Positions 1 through 9,021 of a DNA stretch of 64,000 nt are shown piece after piece (position 1 is the first letter of the stretch; each line of letters begins with the position of its first letter). This stretch comes from Cryobacterium sp. PH31-O1 (lineage in GTDB: Bacteria > Actinomycetota > Actinomycetes > Actinomycetales > Microbacteriaceae): positions 182,661 to 246,660 of the forward strand of contig NZ_JASITB010000008.1 of assembly GCF_030063455.1 (NCBI RefSeq), given 5' to 3'. The notes under the pieces are model-generated. The model was given only the letters and a program-made list of their open reading frames with translations, was not told the origin of the DNA and made no database searches. The position numbers and the translations under genes were made by a program.

Positions 1-94
1 CCGCCCACACTCACCCCGGCCACCCCGGCCACCCGACCGGTCGCGCGTGAGATAATAAGGGTTGGTCCCTTGTTCTTACGGAGCTCCCACACCT

Positions 95-3000
95 ATGGCC
101 CATTCCCTCAGCACTCACGAGATCGCCCGCATCGTTGGCAGCCAGTCGTTCTCGCGCGGTGAACGCTACGCCCGCAACGGTCACGTCACCGAACAGTCCT
201 GGGCCCCGTCGGGAACACACCTCACCGGCCGCGTGAGCGGCACCAGCCCCCAGCCGTACACGGTGCTCGTCTCGTTCACGCTGAATGCCGCGGGCCAGGC
301 GGTTCGAGCCAGCGGAACCTGCACCTGCCCGATGGGCAGTAACTGCAAACACGTCGCCGCCCTGCTGCTGGCCAGCCGCAGCACCCCGGCCGAGCGCGCG
401 GCCGAGCGCAACACGTCCAACCTGCGCGCTATCGGCGACCGCCGCACTCCGGTCTTCGAATCGACCTTCGTGCCGGCCGCCTACCAGCCGCCCTCCCCGG
501 CGCCGGTCATTCCACTTCGCCCGCCGGTGCCCGCCTGGCGCGCCGCCCTGGCGCCGATCGCCAAACCGACCAGCACCGAGACGGCCACCAGCACGGCCCT
601 CGCCCTGCAATTCGATCTGCTCGACCCCGCCTACAGTCCCAACCGGCGCCCACAGCCCCGCCGTCTCGGGGCCCGCCCCATGGTGATGGGCAAGAAGGGC
701 AAGTGGATTCGCGGCTCCCTCACCTGGGACAACCTGTCCTGGACCCCCGGCACCTACAATCGCGCACACCGCAAAATTCTCAACGCCCTCTACGCCCTCT
801 CGGCCACCGGGCAGCGCTATTACAGTTACACCGACCACTGGCTCTACCTTGACAATTTCGAGAACAAGGCGCTCTGGGACCTGTTGCACGAGGCCCAGCT
901 GAGCGGTCTGCCCATGGTCTGCGCGACGGATGCCCAGAATCCCGTTCTGCTCTCGCCCACGCCCGCCGCGCTCGAGGTCGACATCCGGCGTGACGACGAG
1001 GGCCTGCAACTGACCCCATTACTTTTGTTGAACGAGCGGCTGCACCGCGGCGCTGAATTCGGATTTCTGGGCGATCCGGCGCACGGCGCGTACACCTTCA
1101 CGAGCCCCGCAGACCCGCTGGCGACCGGCCGGCAGCTCGTTCTCGCCCCGCTGAACGCGCAGGTCAGTTCCGAGATCCGTGCCCTCGCGGTCACTGGCGG
1201 CTTTGACATTCCCGCCGACGACGAAGCAGCTTTTCTCGCCGACTACTACCCGTTCCTGCAACAGAAACTGGCCTTGACCAGCCACGACGCTTCGTTTGAA
1301 CTGCCAAAGACCGCCCGCCCGCTGTTGGCCCTCGCCATCACCCACCAGACGGATGCCCGCATCACCCTGGCCTGGGAGTGGCAATACGTCACGCCCCCGA
1401 AAACGGGCCAGGTCGAGGCAGGCCCCGGCGAGATCCCGACATCCGACGCTGCCGCGGCAAACACCGTGCTCTACCGACACCCCCTGCGCCCCACGCCCGG
1501 CGACACCCGCTTTCGCGACCTGACCCGCGAAGCCGATACGCTGCGAGGCGTTGAACGCTCGATCCGCTCGTTCGAGCCGCTCTGGCAGCCCGCCACGGCG
1601 ATCAGCGCGGCCAAACTACTTGAGCACTCCGAGCTGCGCGGCGCCGTCATGATCAATTTTCTCGAGCACAGCGTGCCGCAGCTCACCGCGGCCGGCATCG
1701 TCGTGCAGGTCTCGGCCGACGCCCCGAGCTACCGTGAGGCCGACGAAGCGCCGGTGATCAGCCTCGCCACCACCGAAAGCACGGATACCCGCGACTGGTT
1801 CGACCTCGCCGTCACCGTGACGATCGAGGGCGAAGACATTCCCTTCGACGACCTGTTCCGGGCGCTGGCTACCGACCAAGACCTGATGATCCTCGACAGC
1901 GGCACCTATTTCAGCCTCGATCGGCCCGAGCTGCAGCAGCTGCGGCGTTTGATCGAAGAGGCTCGCGGCCTGCAGGAGAGCAACGCCGGCACGCTCGGCC
2001 TCAGCCGGTTTCAGGCCGACCTGTGGGACGAACTGCAGCTGCTCGGTGTCGTTGCCGAACAGGCCGCCACCTGGCGCAGCGCCGTGGAGGGCCTCGCCGC
2101 CCTTCAGGGGCTGGCGGAAGCAGCACCGATCGCCGAACGCCCGCTCCCGCCAGCCGTGCACGCTACCCTGCGCGCCTACCAGCAGACCGGATTCGACTGG
2201 CTGAGCTTTCTCTACGACCACCGGCTCGGCGGCGTACTCGCCGACGACATGGGACTCGGCAAGACCCTGCAGGCCATCGCCCTCATCGCCCACGCTCGGG
2301 ACAGCCAACGCGCTGCCGACGGTGCTGCCCGCAAACCGTTCCTCGTCGTCGCTCCCACGAGCGTCGTCTCCAACTGGGCTACCGAGTGCGCCCGGTTCGC
2401 GCCCGACCTCGCGACGACCGCCATCACCCAGACCGCCGGCAAGCGCGGCTCCAGCCTGCTCGACGCGATGGGCGAAGCGGATGTCGTGATCACCTCCTAC
2501 ACGCTGTTCCGCCTCGACTTCGAGGAGTACAACGCACAGGACTGGGCCGGACTGCTGCTCGACGAGGCCCAGTTCGTGAAGAACCACCAGAGTAAGGCGC
2601 ACGTCTGCGCGCGCCGACTGCGCACCCCGTTCAAGCTCGCCATCACCGGCACGCCCATGGAAAACAACCTCATGGAGTTGTGGTCGCTGCTCTCCATCAC
2701 CGCCCCCGGCCTGTTCCCGAGCCCCAGCCGGTTCGCCGACTACTACCGCAAACCCATTGAAGCGGATGCCGACGCCGACCGGCTCGCGCAGCTGCGCCGC
2801 CGCATCCGTCCTTTCATGCTGCGGCGCACCAAGTCTGAGGTGGCCAGCGATCTGCCCGAGAAGCAGGAGCAGGTGCTCGAACTCGACCTGCACCCACGGC
2901 ACCGCAAGGTCTACGACATGCACCTCGCCCGCGAACGCCAGAAGGTGCTCGGCCTGATCGAGGACATGAATGCGAACCGGTTCGAGATTTTTCGCTCGCT

Positions 3001-3568
3001 CACCATGCTGCGCCAGCTCAGCCTCGACGCGAGCCTCTACGACGCGAAATACGACAGTGTGCCGTCGACCAAGCTCGACGCTCTGCTCGAACTTCTGGAA
3101 GACACGGTCGCCGAGGGCCACCGCACGCTCATATTCAGCCAGTTCACCCAGTACCTCGGCAAGGCGCGCGACCGGCTCGACGCGGCCGGCATCAGCTACT
3201 CCTACCTCGACGGCAAGACCCGCAACCGGGCCAAGGCCATCAGCGACTTCAAAGAGGGCACGAGCTCCGTCTTTCTGATCAGCCTCAAGGCCGGCGGATT
3301 CGGCCTCAACCTCACCGAGGCCGACTACGTCATTCTGCTCGACCCGTGGTGGAACCCGGCAACCGAGGCTCAGGCCGTCGACCGGGTACACCGCATCGGT
3401 CAGACCAAGAACGTCATGGTCTACCGTCTGGTCTCCAAGGACACCATCGAAGAGAAGGTCATGGCCCTCAAGGCCACCAAGGCTCGCCTGTTCGAAAGCG
3501 TCATGACCGACGGCGCACCGCAGGGTACCGCCCTGACCGCCGCCGACATCCGCGAGCTCCTGGCCTGA
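95..3568 (+). CDS. SNF2/SWI2-family DEAD-like helicase with SWIM zinc finger
   Basis: This is a 1157-residue SNF2-type double-stranded DNA translocase, probably remodelling protein-DNA complexes or acting in repair in the cytoplasm. A SWIM finger (C-T-C then C-K-H, about residues 76-86) lies near the N-terminus. The C-terminal third holds the two RecA lobes: Walker A GLGKT near 718, the DEAQ box near 821 and the arginine-finger motif DRVHRIGQ near 1094. The long middle section (about 100-690) matches the bacterial SNF2 helicase-associated type of architecture. The ATG at 95 is preferred over a TTG at 62 because homologous-looking sequence begins there. It appears monocistronic, with a GGGCCC-rich palindrome after the stop. 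The family is secure; the exact substrate is not. Confidence 0.93.
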   Translation: MAHSLSTHEIARIVGSQSFSRGERYARNGHVTEQSWAPSGTHLTGRVSGTSPQPYTVLVSFTLNAAGQAVRASGTCTCPMGSNCKHVAALLLASRSTPAERAAERNTSNLRAIGDRRTPVFESTFVPAAYQPPSPAPVIPLRPPVPAWRAALAPIAKPTSTETATSTALALQFDLLDPAYSPNRRPQPRRLGARPMVMGKKGKWIRGSLTWDNLSWTPGTYNRAHRKILNALYALSATGQRYYSYTDHWLYLDNFENKALWDLLHEAQLSGLPMVCATDAQNPVLLSPTPAALEVDIRRDDEGLQLTPLLLLNERLHRGAEFGFLGDPAHGAYTFTSPADPLATGRQLVLAPLNAQVSSEIRALAVTGGFDIPADDEAAFLADYYPFLQQKLALTSHDASFELPKTARPLLALAITHQTDARITLAWEWQYVTPPKTGQVEAGPGEIPTSDAAAANTVLYRHPLRPTPGDTRFRDLTREADTLRGVERSIRSFEPLWQPATAISAAKLLEHSELRGAVMINFLEHSVPQLTAAGIVVQVSADAPSYREADEAPVISLATTESTDTRDWFDLAVTVTIEGEDIPFDDLFRALATDQDLMILDSGTYFSLDRPELQQLRRLIEEARGLQESNAGTLGLSRFQADLWDELQLLGVVAEQAATWRSAVEGLAALQGLAEAAPIAERPLPPAVHATLRAYQQTGFDWLSFLYDHRLGGVLADDMGLGKTLQAIALIAHARDSQRAADGAARKPFLVVAPTSVVSNWATECARFAPDLATTAITQTAGKRGSSLLDAMGEADVVITSYTLFRLDFEEYNAQDWAGLLLDEAQFVKNHQSKAHVCARRLRTPFKLAITGTPMENNLMELWSLLSITAPGLFPSPSRFADYYRKPIEADADADRLAQLRRRIRPFMLRRTKSEVASDLPEKQEQVLELDLHPRHRKVYDMHLARERQKVLGLIEDMNANRFEIFRSLTMLRQLSLDASLYDAKYDSVPSTKLDALLELLEDTVAEGHRTLIFSQFTQYLGKARDRLDAAGISYSYLDGKTRNRAKAISDFKEGTSSVFLISLKAGGFGLNLTEADYVILLDPWWNPATEAQAVDRVHRIGQTKNVMVYRLVSKDTIEEKVMALKATKARLFESVMTDGAPQGTALTAADIRELLA

Positions 3569-3789
3569 CCTCGCCTGTCCGCTTCCCCGCACCAAAATAT
3601 GGACGGGGCCCGGGCCCGAGCCGTGGGCCCAGTCTATAAACTGGGCCCACGGCCATAACATGGGCCCGCAACCGCCGAAGGCGTCGCTACCGTTCGCGAG
3701 CTCAGCGTGCGAACCGGCACCGTAAGTTAACCCGCCACCCCTAGACTGCACGCGACTGCCAACGCCAGCGCCCTGCAGAAACGGGTTCA
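3569..3789. repeat. Intergenic GGGCCC-rich palindrome region
   Basis: This gene-free stretch holds a perfect 14-bp inverted repeat: GCCGTGGGCCCAGT at 3620-3633, its complement at 3640-3653 and a 6-nt loop CTATAA. Further GGGCCC words lie near 3612 and 3665, giving four in about 60 bp. There is no T-run, so an intrinsic terminator is only one possibility. The promoter of the following membrane protein gene should also lie here. Confidence 0.6.
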
Positions 3790-5112
3790 ATGTCCACTAT
3801 CTTCGACCGGGTTGACACCCGCCTGGCGACGATGCTCACCCCGAGCCGCCGCCTCACCCTCCAACGCCCGCGCGCCCTGGCGTTGGGCTTCCTCGGCCTG
3901 CACACGGTCTTCCTGTTCGCTCTGCTCCCCACCATCCTCACCGGCCGCGTGCTCGGAGACCTTCCGCTCTACCGCACCTGGGCCGAACTCGGCCGGAACA
4001 ACAGTCTCTGGCAAGGTATCGATACCGCCTGGGTCTACCCGATCGGCGCCATGCTTCCGATCGCGTTCGCGGGGATCGCCGGTCCACTTCTGTATCAACT
4101 GCTGTGGTTCCTGATGACGACCGCGCTCAACGCCGTCGCCGTCGCCGCGCTCACCGACTGGGGTCGCCGCCGCAGCGGCTTCAAGTCAGCCTGGTACTGG
4201 CTGCTCGCATCGTTCCTCCTCAGCCCGGTGGGCCTGCTGCGCCTCGAAGGAATCACCGCCCCCCTCGTTATCGTCGGCCTCGTGCTACTCGCCCGGCGTC
4301 CGTTTGTGGCAGCGGCCCTGCTCACTCTCGCCACCTGGATCAAGGTCTGGCCGGCCGCCGTCATTCTGGCCGTGGTCACCGTGTCGCCCCGTCGAGGCAC
4401 GGTCCTGCTCACGGGGGCTGGCCTGTCGGCCGGAGTGGCAGCATCCGTTTGGCTGCTCGGCGGACTGCGATTTTTCACCGGATTCATCACGGAACAGACC
4501 GACCGCGCCCTGCAACTCGAGGCGCCCATCACCACCCCGTGGGTGTGGCTGGCCACACTGGGCCGCCCCGGCACGGTCATCTACGAGAACTATTCCATTG
4601 CCACGCGCGAGGTAGCCGGCCCCGGCACGGATCTGGTCGCCTCACTCATGACGCCGGTCATGTTCGGGGCCATCACGGCCATTTTTGTGCTGTTGCTATT
4701 CGCCACACTTCGGCGAGCGGATGCCGCCCAGCTCATTCTGCTCGGTTCCCTCGCCCTGGTCAGCGCGTTCGTCGTCTTCAACAAGGTCGGATCGCCGCAG
4801 TACATGCTGTGGCTGGTGCCGGTGGTTGCCGTCGGTGTTAGCCGCAGCTGGATGCTCTGGCGGGTTCCGGCCGTGCTCATGCTGGCCATCGCGGGCCTGA
4901 CAACGCTGGTCTTCCCCATCTTCTACCTGCCGCTCATCAACGGCGACCCGTTCTCGCTGCTGTTGCTCACCGTGCGCAACGCGCTCCTCGTCATGCTGTT
5001 GGGCTGGTCGGTCACGGTTCTCGCTCGATTGGCGTTGGCCAAGCCGGAGCGAAAAATCGATACCGGAGCCCGCCGCCCACTCCCAGTCGGCCAAGGCAGA
5101 ATAGACGAGTGA
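3790..5112 (+). CDS. Polytopic membrane protein, GT87/DUF2029-like
   Basis: The 440-residue protein is almost entirely hydrophobic helices (about ten or more predictable segments starting near residue 28), with a basic N-terminus and C-terminus. The first extracytoplasmic loop carries D-L-P-L-Y, resembling the acidic catalytic loop of GT-C glycosyltransferases such as mannosyltransferases of the GT87 group. Such enzymes use polyprenyl-phosphate sugars to build lipoglycans at the outer face of the membrane. The substrate cannot be told. It overlaps the next gene by 4 nt (GTGA), so both are probably translated from one transcript. Confidence 0.7.
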   Translation: MSTIFDRVDTRLATMLTPSRRLTLQRPRALALGFLGLHTVFLFALLPTILTGRVLGDLPLYRTWAELGRNNSLWQGIDTAWVYPIGAMLPIAFAGIAGPLLYQLLWFLMTTALNAVAVAALTDWGRRRSGFKSAWYWLLASFLLSPVGLLRLEGITAPLVIVGLVLLARRPFVAAALLTLATWIKVWPAAVILAVVTVSPRRGTVLLTGAGLSAGVAASVWLLGGLRFFTGFITEQTDRALQLEAPITTPWVWLATLGRPGTVIYENYSIATREVAGPGTDLVASLMTPVMFGAITAIFVLLLFATLRRADAAQLILLGSLALVSAFVVFNKVGSPQYMLWLVPVVAVGVSRSWMLWRVPAVLMLAIAGLTTLVFPIFYLPLINGDPFSLLLLTVRNALLVMLLGWSVTVLARLALAKPERKIDTGARRPLPVGQGRIDE

Positions 5113-5702
5113 CCACGACGACGACCTTCGCCCTCATCCGCCACGGCCAAACCGATTGGAACGCCGCCGCGCGCATCCAGGGTGCCACCGATATCCCGCT
5201 CAACGACGTCGGGCGGGTCCAGGCAGCGGATGCCGTCGCTCCCCTGAAACGCTACGACTGGGATTTCATCGTCTCGTCCCCGCTGTCTCGGGCCGCCGAA
5301 ACCGCTGACCTGATCGGCGAACAACTCGGCCTCGACACGGTCCGGCGCATTCCGGGCCTGATCGAGCGCAATTATGGGCCGGCCGAGGGGCTCAGCGCGG
5401 GAGCGGAGCTCGACGCCCTGCGTTTTCCCGGCGGATTCCACGGAGCCGAGACCGAAGCGGCCGTCGCGGCACGAGGGGTTCATGCCCTGCGACAGCTAGC
5501 CGAGCAGCATCCCGGCGCGCGCATCATCGTCGTTGCCCACGGCACGCTCATTCGGTTGAGCCTCGCGCACGCGCTCGATGCGCGAATTGGCAGCATCAGA
5601 AACGCCACGCTCAACCTCGTGCACCACCATCACGCCCACTCTGACGGGGCGACCGCCTGGCAGCTCGACGTGTTGAACGGCGAGCAGCTCGTGAGCGTCT
5701 GA
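5109..5702 (+). CDS. Histidine phosphatase (phosphoglycerate mutase-like) family protein
   Basis: The 197-residue protein opens with L-I-R-H-G-Q-T-D-W-N; the catalytic His is at residue 12 of the RHG motif. The second conserved histidine lies in V-A-H-G-T near 143, as in cofactor-dependent phosphatases of branch 1. It starts at GTG 5109, overlapping the stop of the upstream membrane protein. The family includes sugar-phosphate and nucleoside-phosphate phosphatases, and the sequence alone does not show which. Coupling to a GT87-like protein hints at a sugar-phosphate substrate, which is inference. Confidence 0.88.
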   Translation: MTTTTTFALIRHGQTDWNAAARIQGATDIPLNDVGRVQAADAVAPLKRYDWDFIVSSPLSRAAETADLIGEQLGLDTVRRIPGLIERNYGPAEGLSAGAELDALRFPGGFHGAETEAAVAARGVHALRQLAEQHPGARIIVVAHGTLIRLSLAHALDARIGSIRNATLNLVHHHHAHSDGATAWQLDVLNGEQLVSV

Positions 5703-5723
5703 CCCGCTAGGTCAGCGCACTCG

Positions 5724-6914
5724 TCAGCGGCCGGTGGAGACCGTCACGGTGAACTTGGTGTTGCGGCCGACCTGGCGGGTGGAACCGACGATGCGGGTGA
5801 GCATCGGACGGTAGCCGAGGTGGGTGTTCCACACGGTCCACAATTCGCCGCCGGGTGCGAGCACTCGCGCCGCGTCGATGAATAACTTCTCGGCGAGGCC
5901 CGCATGCACCGACGCTCCGATATGGAACGGCGGATTGAGCAGAACCAGGTCGGCCGAGCTGTCCGCCTGGCCGGATAGCCCGTCAGCACGCACGACGGTG
6001 ACGCGATCGGCGAGCGCGTTTGCGTCGATGGTTGCGCGAGCGGATGCGACGGCTACGGCCGACTGATCCGTCGCGAGCACCTGCAACAGCGGGCGCTGCG
6101 CGGCTAGTGCTGCGGCCAGCACACCGGTACCGCAGCCCAGGTCGACGGCGCGTTCGGCGTCGGGCTTCATGCGGTCGAGCACCTCGAGCAGCGCCCGGGT
6201 GCCGATGTCGATGCTGGTGCCGGCGAACACACCGCCATGGCCGCGCACGGTCAGGTCGACGTCTTCGTGGCGCTCTGAGTGGGGCCAGACGGACGTCGAC
6301 GTGGCGAGCGGGGACGATGCGATGAGCACGCGGGACTTCTGGCGTGCCGGACGCACGTTGAGGGCGCCGAAGTGGCGGCGCAGCACCTCGTTCATGCTCA
6401 CGGTCATGTGCTTAATGCGGCCACCGGCGAAAACGATGACGTCGTCAGCGGCATACCGCGCGATGGTGCCGGCGATCTCGTCGAGGGCGTCGAGGCTTTT
6501 CGGCAGCTGCAGCAGCACAACGTGGGCGTCTTTCAGCAGTTCTTCACCGAGCGGCAGTGAGCGGTAGGCCTCCGTGAGGTTAACGCCGGAGGCGTTGCTG
6601 TCAAGGGCGTATTCACCCGAGAGGGCGTCCTGGTAGACGCGAATGCCGCGCGCGTTGTGCAGGGCAGCCGCGCCGAGGGTGAGCGCGCCGTAACGGTCCT
6701 CGAGCACGACGACGCCACCGGAGCGGTAGGCGGCGAGCGCTCCGGCTGCTTCGTCGAGAATGAGGCGGTCGCTCGCGTCGACGGCGAAGAGGTTCTCCGC
6801 CTCGATATCGGGGCGACGACGCAGACGGTCGAAATCGAATTCGTTCACATTCTCATTCTCGTGCTTGCTGGTGTTCCGCGACGCGGACTGGTCGTGCGTG
6901 CCCGATTCGGACAT
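5724..6914 (-). CDS. Class I SAM-dependent methyltransferase, RsmC/RlmG-like
   Basis: A 396-residue two-domain methyltransferase. The C-terminal half has the SAM-binding motif VDLGCGTG at about 257-264 and the base-methylating motif NPPF at 327-330, typical of N2-guanine rRNA methyltransferases (RsmC, RlmG). The N-terminal half resembles a degenerate methyltransferase fold, as in that group. The first 25 residues are polar and may be disordered. It would methylate small- or large-subunit rRNA in the cytoplasm; the exact nucleotide is not deducible. It is transcribed towards the upstream phosphatase gene, so the two are convergent. Confidence 0.85.
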   Translation of the reverse strand: MSESGTHDQSASRNTSKHENENVNEFDFDRLRRRPDIEAENLFAVDASDRLILDEAAGALAAYRSGGVVVLEDRYGALTLGAAALHNARGIRVYQDALSGEYALDSNASGVNLTEAYRSLPLGEELLKDAHVVLLQLPKSLDALDEIAGTIARYAADDVIVFAGGRIKHMTVSMNEVLRRHFGALNVRPARQKSRVLIASSPLATSTSVWPHSERHEDVDLTVRGHGGVFAGTSIDIGTRALLEVLDRMKPDAERAVDLGCGTGVLAAALAAQRPLLQVLATDQSAVAVASARATIDANALADRVTVVRADGLSGQADSSADLVLLNPPFHIGASVHAGLAEKLFIDAARVLAPGGELWTVWNTHLGYRPMLTRIVGSTRQVGRNTKFTVTVSTGR

Positions 6915-6978
6915 GGTTCCCCCTGAAAGTGGTGCTGGTGCAACCAGTTCGTGCTGTGAAAGCGAAACGTGGAGCTGA

Positions 6979-7392
6979 CTATGGTCTGGGCTGCCGCCAG
7001 ATGACGATCTGGTTGCTGCGCCTGGTGCGGGTACCCGCCTTCATCGAAATGACATCACCGGCCGAGCCAGCCGCAAAAACGCGGCGGCCCGGACGGTTCA
7101 GCAGTTCGTCGGCGAGGGTCGATTCCAACTCGCGCAGGCGATTTTCAAGCCCGCGCACGTGATCCTCGAGTTCGAGGATACGACGGATGCCTTCCAGACT
7201 CACACCTTCAGAGCCCAAGAATGCAATTTCACGGAGCTTTGCCACGTCGAGCATGGAGTATCGGCGGCTCTTGCCGGGGGTGCGTTCCGGGCTGACGAGG
7301 CCCAGGCGATCGTATTGGCGCAGTGTTTGCGGGTGCATGCCCGCAAGCTCGGCGGCCGTGGAAATCACGAAAACCCGGGTCGTCTCGTCCAT
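6979..7392 (-). CDS. hspR: HspR, MerR-type heat-shock repressor
   Basis: The 137-residue protein has an N-terminal MerR helix-turn-helix (T-L-R-Q-Y-D-R-L-G-L-V-S-P, about 24-36) followed by a helical coiled region (E-D-H-V-R-G-L-E-N-R-L, about 93-103). It is the last gene of dnaK-grpE-dnaJ-hspR, starting two bases after the dnaJ stop, which is the actinobacterial arrangement. HspR, with DnaK as co-repressor, binds HAIR operators, and two such sites are visible upstream of dnaK. This gives a feedback loop on chaperone level. Confidence 0.96.
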   Translation of the reverse strand: MDETTRVFVISTAAELAGMHPQTLRQYDRLGLVSPERTPGKSRRYSMLDVAKLREIAFLGSEGVSLEGIRRILELEDHVRGLENRLRELESTLADELLNRPGRRVFAAGSAGDVISMKAGTRTRRSNQIVIWRQPRP

Positions 7393-7394
7393 GA

Positions 7395-8393
7395 TTAGCC
7401 CTTCGCTCGAGCGATCAGTTCATCGCGCGGGTTTTCCTTGGGCAGCGCTTCGGCGAACGCGGTGAGCTTCTCTTCCGCATCCTTTGACAGGTGCGAGGGC
7501 ACCGCGACCTGCACGATAGCGAGCAGGTCGCCGGTGCCTTTCGCCGTGGTCACTCCCCGACCCTTGACCCGCAGCACGCGGCCACCGGGAGTACCCGGGG
7601 CAACGCGCAGCTTGACGGGGCTGCCGCCGAGGGTTGGCACCTCGATCGTCGCCCCGAGGCTGGCCTCGACGAAGGTGACCGGAACGGTCACCCGCAGGTT
7701 GAGGCCGTCACGTTCGAACACCGAATGCTTGCGCACCGTGATGGTCAGCACGATATCGCCGGATTCTCCTCCGTCGGGGCTGGGCTGACCCTTGCCGCGC
7801 AGGCGAATCTTCTGCCCGTCGGCGACTCCCGCCGGAATCTTCACCTTGATCGGTCGGCCGTCCTGGGTCTGCAGACTGATCTGGTCGCCCTGGGTGGCCG
7901 TGATGAAGTCGATGGTGGTCGACGCGATAACGTCGCGGCCCCTGGTCGGCGCGCCCGACCCGCGGTAGCCGCCCGTGGGGTTGCCAAAGCCTGCCCCCCC
8001 ACCACCTCTGCCGAACATACCCCCGAGGATATCGTCGAAGCCGCCCTGCTCGAAGGTATAACTCTGCTGCCGGCTTCCGCCGCCGAACATGCCTCCGAAA
8101 GCGTCCTCGAAGCCTCCGCTCTGTGCCCGGCCGCCGGGCGCGGCGAACCGCGCCCCGCTGCCCATGGCCCGCACGGCGTCATATTCCTTACGCTGGGCGG
8201 CATCATTCAGCACCGAGTGCGCCTCGCTGAGTTCCTTGAACTTCGCCTCGGCGGCGGGATTCCCCGGGTTGGAGTCCGGGTGGTACTTACGGGCGAGTTT
8301 GCGGTACGCCTTCTTCAACTCGGCCGGCGTGACATCTTTCGATACCCCGAGAACCTTGTAGAAGTCCTTGTCGAACCAGTCTTGGCTAGCCAT
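7395..8393 (-). CDS. dnaJ: DnaJ/CbpA-type co-chaperone without zinc finger
   Basis: The 332-residue J-domain protein has HPD at residues 38-40, a Gly/Phe-rich linker (about 90-140) and C-terminal substrate-binding domains. The CXXCXGXG zinc repeats of classical DnaJ are absent, making it a type II or CbpA-like DnaJ. It stimulates DnaK ATPase and delivers substrates. The start chosen is ATG 8393, which overlaps the grpE stop (ATGGCTAG); the longer reading frame upstream runs through grpE and is not credible. Translation is probably coupled to grpE. Confidence 0.93.
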   Translation of the reverse strand: MASQDWFDKDFYKVLGVSKDVTPAELKKAYRKLARKYHPDSNPGNPAAEAKFKELSEAHSVLNDAAQRKEYDAVRAMGSGARFAAPGGRAQSGGFEDAFGGMFGGGSRQQSYTFEQGGFDDILGGMFGRGGGGAGFGNPTGGYRGSGAPTRGRDVIASTTIDFITATQGDQISLQTQDGRPIKVKIPAGVADGQKIRLRGKGQPSPDGGESGDIVLTITVRKHSVFERDGLNLRVTVPVTFVEASLGATIEVPTLGGSPVKLRVAPGTPGGRVLRVKGRGVTTAKGTGDLLAIVQVAVPSHLSKDAEEKLTAFAEALPKENPRDELIARAKG

Positions 8394-9012
8394 CGCTCGG
8401 TACCTGAACGACGACCTTGGCGGCGCGCAGCAGCGTGGAGCCGAGGTAGTACCCCGTCTCCGCGACGTCGCCGACGGTTTCAGTGTCGACGGCCGCACTC
8501 GGCTGTTGGAAAATCGCCTCGTGCATGGTCGGGTCGAAGGGGTCACCGACCGTGCCGAAGGAGGTCAGGCCGAGGCGTTCAACGCTTGCTCGCAGCTTGG
8601 CCGCAATCGTCGCGAAGGCGGAGTCGGGCACGAGATCGCCGTGCTTCTCAGCACGGTAGATGTCGTCGAGTACCGGAATCAGCACCTTGACGATATCGCC
8701 CGTCACGCGCTCTTTCTCGATGGCACGGTTGGCTTCGGTCCGCCGACGGTAGTTGGCGTACTCGGCCGTCACGCGCTTGAGGTCGGCGAGGTGTTCGCTC
8801 GTGGGCTCAGCGGCTTCACGCTCTGCCGCGTCCAGAATGTCCTGAACGGTCAGTTCGTCTTCTTCGATCCCGTCGGCCGAGGCCGCGGCATCGCCCTCAG
8901 CAGCGGATGCCGCATCGGGCGCCGCACCCGAAGGGACGCCCGCGCCCGCCGCGGCGGTGCCGTCATCGGGCACCCCCGCAGCGTCGTTGTCTGGATGTTT
9001 CTTATCAGCCAT
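8386..9012 (-). CDS. grpE: GrpE nucleotide exchange factor
   Basis: A 208-residue GrpE. It has an acidic, alanine-rich disordered N-terminus (about 1-60), a long coiled-coil (A-D-L-K-R-V-T-A-E-Y-A-N-Y-R-R-R) and a C-terminal beta-domain (H-E-A-I-F-Q-Q-P). It releases ADP from DnaK. It sits 9 bp after dnaK and overlaps dnaJ by 8 bp, so stoichiometry is likely kept by coupling. The basic block Y-R-R-R-T-E-A-N is the family signature region. Confidence 0.96.
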   Translation of the reverse strand: MADKKHPDNDAAGVPDDGTAAAGAGVPSGAAPDAASAAEGDAAASADGIEEDELTVQDILDAAEREAAEPTSEHLADLKRVTAEYANYRRRTEANRAIEKERVTGDIVKVLIPVLDDIYRAEKHGDLVPDSAFATIAAKLRASVERLGLTSFGTVGDPFDPTMHEAIFQQPSAAVDTETVGDVAETGYYLGSTLLRAAKVVVQVPSDG

Positions 9013-9021
9013 AGTTGCGGC

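Noticed and set aside
1616..3790. 724-codon open frame opposite the SNF2 helicase
   Set aside because: No conserved motifs; the plus-strand helicase accounts for the region.
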